A DNA stretch of 21,909 bases from a virus: IMG/VR virus record IMGVR_UViG_3300009128_000148, positions 1-21,909 of that record; one strand, given 5' to 3'. Of this stretch, positions 13,527 through 19,535 are shown piece by piece; position 1 is the first letter of the stretch; each line of letters begins with the position of its first letter. Under the pieces are notes generated by a model, which did no database searches, was not told where the DNA came from, and saw only the letters and a program-made list of their open reading frames with translations. A program made the translations under genes and the position numbers.

Positions 13527-13822
13527 TATTTCTCCAATTTATGACTTTCATTAGGTCGGTAGTCAGTCGGTATACCTTTGTCTTGTGGATCAAATGTCTG
13601 AACGCCAACGTGTTCAATGCCCAAATGATGAATAAAGATAATCAACTGTCTTTCTTCTAACCCCATAGAATATAACATACGAGCCGTGATGTGTGACCAA
13701 CTCTTTAGTGAGGTAAGATATCTTTCTTGATCTGCACCAAACCAATCTCGTTTAGGTCGTTTCTCTGCCATGTTCTCGGCAATCTGTCTCACTTGCCAGT
13801 CTGCCCAATGACCCTCAGCCAT
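13526..13822 (-). CDS. Conserved phage protein of unknown function (98 aa)
   Basis: The product begins MAEGHWADWQVRQIAENMAE and contains an aromatic helical middle (RYLTSLKSWSHITARMLYSM) and a His-rich stretch (FIHHLGIEHVG). It seems a small soluble helical domain. The ATG overlaps the previous stop by 8 nt. No function is assigned. Confidence 0.78.
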   Translation of the reverse strand: MAEGHWADWQVRQIAENMAEKRPKRDWFGADQERYLTSLKSWSHITARMLYSMGLEERQLIIFIHHLGIEHVGVQTFDPQDKGIPTDYRPNESHKLEK

Positions 13823-14156
13823 TATTCAATTCTTCCATAGCTTCTTCATAGGCATCTGGCCATTTCTCTTTCAACCATTTCACATAAGAATGATAATCAC
13901 CTTCTATAGAACTACCTTGATAGTTCATATCTGGACCATCAGCACGCTGCTTATAGCCTCGTTCTATAGTGACTTCAAAATCATAGCCATCATTCCATAA
14001 AGTGATTTCTTCTAGGTTATCACCTTCATCGGCATTGCCTTCCATTTCATTGTGCTGAAAACTATATTCAAAATCAATATAATCACCAATAGCATACATT
14101 ACCGCTTCATGTAGTAATTCAATATCAGGGACCCCAACATTTAGAGTTTCAACCAT
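13815..14156 (-). CDS. Acidic protein of unknown function (113 aa)
   Basis: The product is strongly acidic (many Asp/Glu, for example EMEGNADEGDNLEEITLWND) with a C-terminal helix HSYVKWLKEKWPDAYEEAME. No known motif. Overlapping start and stop codons link it to both neighbours in the operon. Confidence 0.78.
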   Translation of the reverse strand: MVETLNVGVPDIELLHEAVMYAIGDYIDFEYSFQHNEMEGNADEGDNLEEITLWNDGYDFEVTIERGYKQRADGPDMNYQGSSIEGDYHSYVKWLKEKWPDAYEEAMEELNNG

Positions 14157-14394
14157 TGATAATATCCTGTGTTGTCATTTGACTTATCTGATGCATCTCC
14201 ATATCTTCAATCTCTTGAAGCTTATCTCTCGCTTCAGCAATAATCTGTATCTGACTATCTACTGATGCAACGATATCTGGATGTTCTGCAACACCCGCTG
14301 GATGATTGAGGTATACTGCCACATTAGTACGGGCACAATCTATCTCTGCTTCATATTTTCTTCGTAAAGAATTTACTATCTGTTGACTAAGCAT
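14149..14394 (-). CDS. Helical protein of unknown function (81 aa)
   Basis: The start at ATG 14394 is chosen because AGGAGG lies 6 nt upstream; the in-frame TTG five codons earlier would place the start on top of that site. The product is helical with many polar residues and no motif. It overlaps the metallopeptidase gene by 8 nt. Confidence 0.78.
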   Translation of the reverse strand: MLSQQIVNSLRRKYEAEIDCARTNVAVYLNHPAGVAEHPDIVASVDSQIQIIAEARDKLQEIEDMEMHQISQMTTQDIING

Positions 14395-14845
14395 TATATA
14401 CCTCCTCAAATTCTTTATACAATTTAGATTCTAAACGATACGCCTCTTTCTCCCAAGGTTGGTCGTTATAGTTCATTCGTTCCTTGAATCTTTTAGTTTT
14501 CCACTGAACACCTCCAGTAAAATAATCGAACAGTTCACCTCTGGCAAATTGTTTTAGATGCACACATTCATGGGCAAGCCAAGTAAGTATTTGTGAAAAA
14601 CTATGTTTAGTTGATGCGTCTAACTCAATACAAAACTCTCTAGGTTTATTAAGCTCGCCGGCGATATGACAGAATCCGTAAGCATCTTCTTTCTCTTTCA
14701 AGTCCTTTGTCAGTTTGATATCTAAAGATATATGTCTCGCCAGACGACCACCTAATAACTTATACACATAGAAATAGGCCGCATTGGTAAGATTTTCTAC
14801 CAATGCCTTATTCTGAGTTCGATAACCTTCAATGTACAAGATCAT
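14387..14845 (-). CDS. HExxH zinc metallopeptidase-like protein
   Basis: The 152-aa product holds the zinc-peptidase motif HECVH (92-96) in the context LTWLAHECVHLKQFARGE, and a downstream Glu in PWEKEAYRLE (130-139) that could be the third zinc ligand. The fold resembles small SprT/M78-like phage peptidases. The substrate is unknown; position in an operon with the SleB lysis enzyme allows either a role in lysis or in cleaving a host protein. AGGAG lies 7 nt before the ATG; the start overlaps the upstream gene by 17 nt. Confidence 0.78.
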   Translation of the reverse strand: MILYIEGYRTQNKALVENLTNAAYFYVYKLLGGRLARHISLDIKLTKDLKEKEDAYGFCHIAGELNKPREFCIELDASTKHSFSQILTWLAHECVHLKQFARGELFDYFTGGVQWKTKRFKERMNYNDQPWEKEAYRLESKLYKEFEEVYNA

Positions 14846-15044
14846 CTTCTATCTCCTGCTCCCAATAGCGACAATAAAAATGTTCACCAAGGGCATCTAT
14901 TTCCTGTTGAGGATAACCATTCTCAACCAGCCATTTTTTTACATCCTCTACACCTTCTGGTAACGGTTTAGGAAATCCGTATCTCCAACCAGAAGGAGGA
15001 TCAATCATTTTAATCTTTATCCTCGCCTCACTGTACAGGTTCAT
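14829..15044 (-). CDS. Small conserved phage protein (71 aa)
   Basis: The start ATG 15044 is preferred because AAGGAG lies 10 nt upstream; the longer frame to 15131 runs inside the preceding short gene. A second possible start is the Met of MIDPPSGWRYGFPKPLP. The product is rich in Pro, Trp and Glu. No function known. Confidence 0.72.
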   Translation of the reverse strand: MNLYSEARIKIKMIDPPSGWRYGFPKPLPEGVEDVKKWLVENGYPQQEIDALGEHFYCRYWEQEIEDDLVH

Positions 15045-15204
15045 CTTCTTCAAGCTCCTTAAAGATGTATTGAATGATATTATCTGTACCCTGTATAAGT
15101 TTTCGACATTTTTCAATATCATCAGGACCATGCTCAGAAATCACCACTTTCTGATCTGGGGTCTTGATCTGCAACTTCTCAATTTTGGGCATAATTATTG
15201 ACAT
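15028..15204 (-). CDS. Short protein of 58 aa, first gene of the lysis-region operon
   Basis: Translation from ATG 15204 gives MSIIMPKIEKLQIKTPDQKV and continues to a TGA at 15030-15028. AGGAG lies 8 nt before the ATG and a near-consensus promoter sits about 35 bp upstream, so this is a real gene although very short. It is acidic at the C-terminus (KELEEDEPVQ). It overlaps the next gene by 17 nt. No motif recognised. Confidence 0.8.
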   Translation of the reverse strand: MSIIMPKIEKLQIKTPDQKVVISEHGPDDIEKCRKLIQGTDNIIQYIFKELEEDEPVQ

Positions 15205-15238
15205 ATTGGGCTCTCCTAGTTATTGCAATATATCATAT

Positions 15239-15267
15239 ATTATACCACATATGGGCAAAAAGGTCAA
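15239..15267 (-). promoter_or_regulatory. Sigma70 promoter of the lysis-region operon
   Basis: - strand -35 TTGACC (15267-15262), 17 bp, -10 TATAAT (15244-15239) with TGG before it (extended -10). It lies directly downstream (in - strand sense) of one copy of a 28-bp repeat. Confidence 0.85.
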
Positions 15268-15270
15268 TAG

Positions 15271-15298
15271 CTGTAAGTCATTGATTTATAAAGGAAAA
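15271..15298 (-). repeat. 28-bp direct repeat, copy 1
   Basis: It differs from the copy at 15358-15385 by a single base (15277 G, 15364 C on +). On the - strand each copy contains TTTATAAATCAATGA. Copies are 87 bp apart start to start. Confidence 0.9.
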
Positions 15299-15314
15299 GG
15301 GAATTAATTTTCCC
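15295..15314 (-). terminator. Possible terminator after the 162-aa gene
   Basis: On the - strand GGGAA, a 6-nt loop and TTCCC, followed by TTTTCC. The stem is short and AT-rich inside, so the call is weak. It would close the S21-RNase H operon. Confidence 0.4.
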
Positions 15315-15357
15315 TGTAAAATCAAGTACTTACGGGAACGGGCGGGAGGCAGACTCC

Positions 15358-15385
15358 CTGTAACTCATTGATTTATAAAGGAAAA
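15358..15385 (-). repeat. 28-bp direct repeat, copy 2
   Basis: Second copy, starting 8 nt after the stop of the 162-aa gene in - strand sense. The 59 bp between copies include a GC-rich block unusual for this genome with a GGGAG/CTCCC hairpin at 15344-15358. Confidence 0.9.
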
Positions 15386-15393
15386 CTAAACCT

Positions 15394-15882
15394 TTATGCT
15401 GGTTCAAAATTATCAGTCCAACCATAAGCTTCTTGGACTGCGTTAGCTGTTAATCCTTTATATTTTTTGCTGAGATTCTTATCTTTAGCACAAATTATCA
15501 ATTCAGCTTCATCTCTATGGAGACCTTCAAGCATCTGAATAAACAACATCTCTCTCCGGGCCCTATTAATATTTGGATTGCCTATAACTGGTTCCATATT
15601 AACATTATCTCGATGCATTTTCACATAATTATGACATTTATAAATTTCTCGATATAATTTGGTATGTTCTGTACCATCAGGTGCTTCATTTGGAATAAAT
15701 GGAACATCACCTTCTGGCAACAACCATTCAATATTTGGGTCTAGTGCAGCCTTCAAAAACATCTCAAAAGCTTGTGATCTGTGTTCTCGCAATACAGCAA
15801 TTTTCTTTGGTTTATCCTTTGCATTATTCACCTTAGTGCAAATCTCAGCAAACGATGGTGCATATGTTGATTGTTCTGGCAT
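15394..15882 (-). CDS. Conserved phage protein of unknown function (162 aa)
   Basis: The product contains PNIEWLLPEGDVPFIPNEAP (about 49-68), a central helical part, and EMLFIQMLEGLHRDEAELII followed by KYKGLTANAVQEAYGW. I recall this arrangement as a conserved hypothetical of marine T4-like phages located beside RNase H, without known function. AGGAG lies 8 nt before the ATG; the start lies just after the rnh stop. Confidence 0.8.
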   Translation of the reverse strand: MPEQSTYAPSFAEICTKVNNAKDKPKKIAVLREHRSQAFEMFLKAALDPNIEWLLPEGDVPFIPNEAPDGTEHTKLYREIYKCHNYVKMHRDNVNMEPVIGNPNINRARREMLFIQMLEGLHRDEAELIICAKDKNLSKKYKGLTANAVQEAYGWTDNFEPA

Positions 15883-15883
15883 T

Positions 15884-16753
15884 TCAAAAATCTCCTAAAT
15901 TATCTAACAATTTTGTAAGTTTATTATCAACAAAATAATTAAGCAAGTTGGACCTATCTCCTACTTTTGCTTCATTGTACTGTCTATTTATATCAGCCAT
16001 AAGTTCGTCTGGAATAAAGCCCAAGTCAATCAAAGTCTCGTTTCTATTATAGTTGCGAATCCAAGTGTCTCTCGGACATTTGGCTAGATTATATAAATCA
16101 ACAGGATCATGTTCATCCATCGCCTCTAAAATTGTGCTGATCGTTGTTTTTCTTAACGGTTTCTGTCGCTTATCTTCTACAAAGGTATCATCGGCCGATA
16201 GCACATTAGGTATGCCATCACTACGGTCACCTTTTAGAATATGCTCTTGCAGATATGCCTTGGGGTCTTGACCATTGACTATTTTCTTTGTAACAGGACT
16301 AAACTGATCGACATTAGGACCATGTAACTGAATAAAGTCTTTGTCGGATGATAGTATCAGGTGTTTGCGATTAGTCTCGACATAACGGACAAGTGTAGCG
16401 ATAATATCATCAGCCTCTGCACCGTATGCCTCTACTACTTTATATGGGAAGTGTTCTTTTAGTTCATCTCGTATTGCATTAAGGCAACCGAAAATAACAT
16501 CCCAGTCATATCCAGTAGATGCTCGTTCTTTCTTTCTATTTGCTTTATAGTTTGGAAAATAATCTCGGCGCCAGTAATGTTTATTGTCACAACAGATTAC
16601 CAACTCACCATATTCTTCATTAAATCTTGATCTATAATAACGGAGACTATTCAAGACAAGATGACGAACCAAATCTTCGCTCAGTTCTTCACCTCTATTA
16701 AGCGCAACCATTGTACTACCAATAGCTATTTGTGTATAATCAATTAATATCAT
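15884..16753 (-). CDS. rnh: RNase H / FEN-like 5'-3' nuclease
   Basis: The 289-aa product is the T4 Rnh type (T4 about 305 aa). Acidic metal-binding residues sit in MILIDYTQ (Asp5), VICCDNKHYWRR (Asp56), FPNYKANRK (66-74), AYGAEADDIIA (109-119) and LSSDKDFIQL (134-143), matching the FEN-family active site. It removes RNA primers and flap DNA from lagging strands together with gp32. The ATG at 16753 follows tRNA-Thr by 12 nt with no strong ribosome binding site. The gene continues the operon headed by S21. Confidence 0.92.
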   Translation of the reverse strand: MILIDYTQIAIGSTMVALNRGEELSEDLVRHLVLNSLRYYRSRFNEEYGELVICCDNKHYWRRDYFPNYKANRKKERASTGYDWDVIFGCLNAIRDELKEHFPYKVVEAYGAEADDIIATLVRYVETNRKHLILSSDKDFIQLHGPNVDQFSPVTKKIVNGQDPKAYLQEHILKGDRSDGIPNVLSADDTFVEDKRQKPLRKTTISTILEAMDEHDPVDLYNLAKCPRDTWIRNYNRNETLIDLGFIPDELMADINRQYNEAKVGDRSNLLNYFVDNKLTKLLDNLGDF

Positions 16754-16765
16754 ATTATATTACTT

Positions 16766-16841
16766 TGGAGCCACCGAGAGGAATCGAACCTCCGACCTAA
16801 GGTTTACAAAACCCTTGCTCTACCGACTGAGCTACAGTGGC
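16766..16841 (-). tRNA. tRNA-Thr (anticodon UGU)
   Basis: 76 nt on the - strand fold as a full cloverleaf: acceptor GCCACTG/CGGTGGC with one G-T pair, D-arm GCTC/GAGC, anticodon stem AGGGT/ACCTT, loop TTTGTAA with anticodon TGT (16808-16806), T-arm GGAGG-TTCGATT-CCTCT and an encoded CCA. It reads ACA codons. It is located between the 133-aa gene and rnh, inside the S21 operon. A 14-bp perfect palindrome (16850-16863) just upstream may help processing. Confidence 0.96.
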
Positions 16842-16864
16842 CATTTATCATACTTATAAGTATA

Positions 16865-17266
16865 TCAAATATCTTCGTAGAAGTCAAGGGGTCTTGGAAT
16901 TTTCATAAATCCGTCTTTATCATATGCAGGAGCAATAGTTTTCCACCGCATAGTATTTTCTTGATCTTTTCCATAAAACAAATCCAACCATGTTGCAGTA
17001 TCTAAATATGTTGCAATATTTTTTAGATAACCTTCACGATTAAATAACTCTCGTCTTAATTCACGCTCATCTTTACCTGATGCTTTGCGAATAAGAGGTT
17101 TCAATTCTTTCACACGGACTTTGTTATGTTTTTCCCATTCTTTAACATTTTTGAGACTGAGGTAGTCATCGACATCAAGAGCCTTTACATCTGGATGGAC
17201 ATTTTTGTACTCTGCTGGTTTCTTGGCCGCTCGGACCTTTGCCATTTTATCTACATTTTCTGACAT
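16865..17266 (-). CDS. Conserved phage protein of unknown function (133 aa)
   Basis: It is a charged helical protein: HPDVKALDVDDYLSLKNVKE, EHNKVRVKELKPLIRKASGK-like basic segment (about 45-65), then REGYLKNIATYLDTATWLDL followed by FYGKDQENTMRWKTIAPAYD. This pattern recurs in marine T4-like phages, where it has no function assigned. Start ATG 17266 overlaps the glutaredoxin-like gene by 16 nt. Confidence 0.8.
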   Translation of the reverse strand: MSENVDKMAKVRAAKKPAEYKNVHPDVKALDVDDYLSLKNVKEWEKHNKVRVKELKPLIRKASGKDERELRRELFNREGYLKNIATYLDTATWLDLFYGKDQENTMRWKTIAPAYDKDGFMKIPRPLDFYEDI

Positions 17267-17526
17267 GGTGATTTGCCTTGATAATTAATGATGCCTTCAT
17301 TCACTAGGTATTCAATCAAATCATAATAACGTCCGACTCGTTTACCATCTACCATAACTACAGGTAGGCGTCTAATCTTCTCACCTACTCTATTAGAAAT
17401 TAAATCTAACGAATCGTTTTCACCAAAAGTATACACTGAAAATCGTATATTATTTTCATCCAATAATTTCAATATGTCCAATGCAGCCTTATCATATTTA
17501 GCATATAGATACAACTCAATATTCAT
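17251..17526 (-). CDS. Glutaredoxin-like protein lacking the CxxC site
   Basis: The 91-aa product has glutaredoxin layout: beta strand MNIELYLYAKYD, helix ALDILKLLDENN, strand FSVYTF, the cis-proline strand RRLPVVMVDGKRVG (52-65) and helix YYDLIEYLV. In the position of the CPYC/CxxC motif stands YAKYDKAAL, without cysteine; the only Cys is near the C-terminus (SPCQKM). Ordinary thiol reduction is therefore unlikely. It might act as a binding protein or be a diverged NrdH/Grx relative. It is coupled to S21 upstream by overlapping codons. Confidence 0.8.
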   Translation of the reverse strand: MNIELYLYAKYDKAALDILKLLDENNIRFSVYTFGENDSLDLISNRVGEKIRRLPVVMVDGKRVGRYYDLIEYLVNEGIINYQGKSPCQKM

Positions 17527-17738
17527 TATCTCGCAGGATTTCGCTTTATGCGTTGATCCTCCTGCCTCTTTTTTTCCTTTTTAACAGCCATTTCTTTCGC
17601 TAATTTTTTCCTAATACTAGGTTTAATATAATGCTCTCGCTGTTTAACTTCATTTATAATATCCTTTTTCTCTACATTTTTCTTAAACCGTCTATATAGA
17701 GAATCAAAAGATTCGCCTCTAAATTTCTTTTTTACCAT
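17526..17738 (-). CDS. rpsU: Ribosomal protein bS21
   Basis: The 70-aa basic product aligns with bacterial S21 along its length: KFRGESFDSLYRRFKKNVEK (5-24), then INEVKQREHYIKPSIRKKLA (28-47), corresponding to the E. coli pattern E-x-FD-x-x-LRRFKR-x-x-EK ... E-x-R-R-R-E-x-YEKP. S21 sits near the anti-Shine-Dalgarno end of 16S rRNA and helps initiation, so a phage copy may bias ribosomes to phage mRNAs (inference; S21 is known in some phages). A strong promoter precedes it and AGGAG lies 8 nt before ATG 17738. Confidence 0.93.
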   Translation of the reverse strand: MVKKKFRGESFDSLYRRFKKNVEKKDIINEVKQREHYIKPSIRKKLAKEMAVKKEKKRQEDQRIKRNPAR

Positions 17739-17750
17739 AATATATTCTCC

Positions 17751-17758
17751 TATTTATA
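17751..17758 (-). promoter_or_regulatory. T4 late promoter consensus TATAAATA before rpsU
   Basis: A perfect - strand match to the T4 late consensus, 12 nt before the ATG and downstream of the sigma70 promoter. Late transcription from it would start within the ribosome binding site. Confidence 0.45.
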
Positions 17759-17768
17759 CCTTTTTATT

Positions 17769-17797
17769 AGTATACCATATTATTAAATTGTTGTCAA
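17769..17797 (-). promoter_or_regulatory. Sigma70 promoter of the rpsU-rnh operon
   Basis: - strand -35 TTGACA (17797-17792), 17 bp, -10 TATACT (17774-17769) with TGG before it. It gives a leader of about 25 nt for rpsU. Confidence 0.87.
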
Positions 17798-17850
17798 GTT
17801 AAAAAAGTCTGGAACTCAAAAATTGCTGGGCGGATTTAGCAGGGTGCTTT

Positions 17851-18321
17851 TTATTCAGAATTTTTTGGCATCCACTCATTAGGCGGCATATCATAGAACA
17901 GATACTTTTCCTCATCATCACTAAATGCATTAGTATTTTTCTTTGATTCTTCTTTTATCTCACCAACTACCATAATGCCTAGTTTATTTTTATTATCAGC
18001 AGCTTCCAAATTTTTTTCCAATTCTTCTGACCATGGATAGATATGCAATCTAGGTTCTTTTTCTCCTGCTGCAATCAATAATATATAAATTCTATCATTA
18101 CGTTTATCAGACAAATGATACAGATATACCACTCTTTCTTTTATTTTATATTCTGTTCCGTATCCTAAAACAGATTGATATGTATACCATGTAGAAATGG
18201 CCACCGCTATCATAGATGGTATCAATATGGACTTAAACAAATAATTTTTTGGTACAAGTATCAAAGCCCATAAGGATAAAAGAGCAATCAAAACTAAACT
18301 AGCATATATAATAAATTCCAC
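17851..18321 (-). CDS. Small membrane protein, third gene of the ExbB/TolR-like cassette
   Basis: The start is GTG 18321 in a TAGTG overlap with the previous stop, with GGAG 7 nt upstream; a longer TTG frame to 18363 would lie within that gene. The 156-aa product has two N-terminal membrane helices (about 3-23 and 30-48) and a soluble, charged C-terminal domain with strands such as RVVYLYHLSD and RIYILLIAAG. Family not recognised. Tight coupling to the two upstream genes suggests it belongs to the same complex. Confidence 0.78.
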   Translation of the reverse strand: MEFIIYASLVLIALLSLWALILVPKNYLFKSILIPSMIAVAISTWYTYQSVLGYGTEYKIKERVVYLYHLSDKRNDRIYILLIAAGEKEPRLHIYPWSEELEKNLEAADNKNKLGIMVVGEIKEESKKNTNAFSDDEEKYLFYDMPPNEWMPKNSE

Positions 18322-19049
18322 TAATCTTCTCCAAACTCTCCGGGTGGAGGTCCTGTATTCCAATCACCAAACCAATTTTCTAGTGCAACAGGATCTGGTT
18401 GTGCATTTTCAGGTCCATCACCACTTATATCATACACAGAACCTGCTCCTATCAATAATTCCTTATCTCTATTTATTTCCACCACTTTACCTTCATCATC
18501 CAATGTAAATTTAAATGCGGTAAATTCTTGTCCTTTTTTAGAAGCTATAAATGTTGCCTCAATTATCTCCTCATAAGGATTTAATTTAATCAACTGAACT
18601 TTTACAGTACTATCACGAAACCTTTTATCTAACCAACCTTTTTTATTATATACATGAACATTTACTAAATATTGACCGCTCTGGTATCCTCTCAAAGAAA
18701 CTACTTCTTTATTTCTTAAAACATATTTAACTTTACCATCAGCAGTTTTTATTTTATCATTAGAAAGACCTAGATCATCTCTATCTAAATGCATAAACCC
18801 CACACCACGATTTCTAAACGACAGAATACCACCATTAGGACCTCTTACCCACAAATCTAAATCATCACCAGATTCATCATCCCATTTCATAATTATAATA
18901 AAATCTGATTTTTCTTCAACATCATTTTCTTTGGCAATTGGATTCATCAATATGAATGCCAACAAAAACAAAAAGGCCAGGCCTACTACAATGTTAAAAA
19001 GTAAATCTGTGAAGGCAACATTCGATACATATTTTGGATTATTGGCCAT
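18321..19049 (-). CDS. TolR/ExbD/MotB-like protein with a DUF2135-like domain
   Basis: The 242-aa product has one N-terminal membrane helix, NVAFTDLLFNIVVGLAFLFL (10-29), with an Asp (15) at its start, the position of the proton-carrying Asp in ExbD, TolR and MotB. A soluble domain follows containing DDLDLWVRGPNGG (62-74), like the D-x-D-L-x-V-x-x-PNG motif of DUF2135/YfaP-type domains, and further beta strands. The usual TolR/OmpA-type peptidoglycan-binding domain is not visible. It lies one nt after the stop of the channel-like gene. It is probably the stator partner of that gene; what the extra domain binds is unknown. Confidence 0.8.
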   Translation of the reverse strand: MANNPKYVSNVAFTDLLFNIVVGLAFLFLLAFILMNPIAKENDVEEKSDFIIIMKWDDESGDDLDLWVRGPNGGILSFRNRGVGFMHLDRDDLGLSNDKIKTADGKVKYVLRNKEVVSLRGYQSGQYLVNVHVYNKKGWLDKRFRDSTVKVQLIKLNPYEEIIEATFIASKKGQEFTAFKFTLDDEGKVVEINRDKELLIGAGSVYDISGDGPENAQPDPVALENWFGDWNTGPPPGEFGED

Positions 19050-19050
19050 A

Positions 19051-19533
19051 TCATTTTTCTATTTGTCTTTCAATAGTAACCAATTGTATCTTAATAGCCA
19101 AAGAACTTATTAGACCAACAAGAGTTGTATACAAGGCAGTAGACATACCCAAAGACATATTAATCAAGGCCTTTTGTACTGATACTATATTAGTAACATC
19201 TAATTCATTAAATGCAGTTCCCAGCATTAAAATAAATCCTGTTACCGTACCAATAAGACCTAGTACAAGACAAGATTCAGCAATAAACCATCCATCTTCT
19301 AGATCATAAACAGCTTCCTTGGGTGTAATATTTTTTTCTTTAAATGAATATATCTTTTTTCCTAACCATAAGGAAACTAGAATTAATATTCCGAGAATAA
19401 TAAACCCTATCCGAGTCGTATCTTCTCGGTACAGGTGATGGAAGAAATTAAAATGGTATGCTACTGTGCCTAAAGCAATTTGAGTACAGAATAAGAACCA
19501 CCATCTTATTAAGATACTAGAAACATTTCCCAC
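19051..19533 (-). CDS. MotA/TolQ/ExbB-family proton-channel-like protein
   Basis: The 160-aa product has four hydrophobic helices (about 10-30, 42-60, 87-107, 130-150). The family signature is in the last two: LVLGLIGTVTGFILMLGTAF (89-108) and GMSTALYTTLVGLISS (129-144), matching the ExbB/TolQ LG-x-x-GTV-x-G and G-x-x-x-AL-x-TT-x-x-GL pattern. In hosts these subunits form a proton-driven channel with ExbD/TolR/MotB, and a TolR-like gene follows directly. The start is GTG 19533, three nt after the preceding stop, without a ribosome binding site, so translation is coupled. It is shorter than typical ExbB (about 240 aa), the cytoplasmic loop being reduced. Confidence 0.87.
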   Translation of the reverse strand: MGNVSSILIRWWFLFCTQIALGTVAYHFNFFHHLYREDTTRIGFIILGILILVSLWLGKKIYSFKEKNITPKEAVYDLEDGWFIAESCLVLGLIGTVTGFILMLGTAFNELDVTNIVSVQKALINMSLGMSTALYTTLVGLISSLAIKIQLVTIERQIEK

Positions 19534-19535
19534 AA

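Noticed and set aside
15271-15385. CRISPR-like array
   Set aside because: Only two repeat copies, unequal to a spacer-sized array, and no cas genes.
17818-17841. Terminator after the cassette membrane protein
   Set aside because: Only a 4-bp TGCT/AGCA stem before a T-run; too weak to call, although a transcript end here would fit the next promoter.
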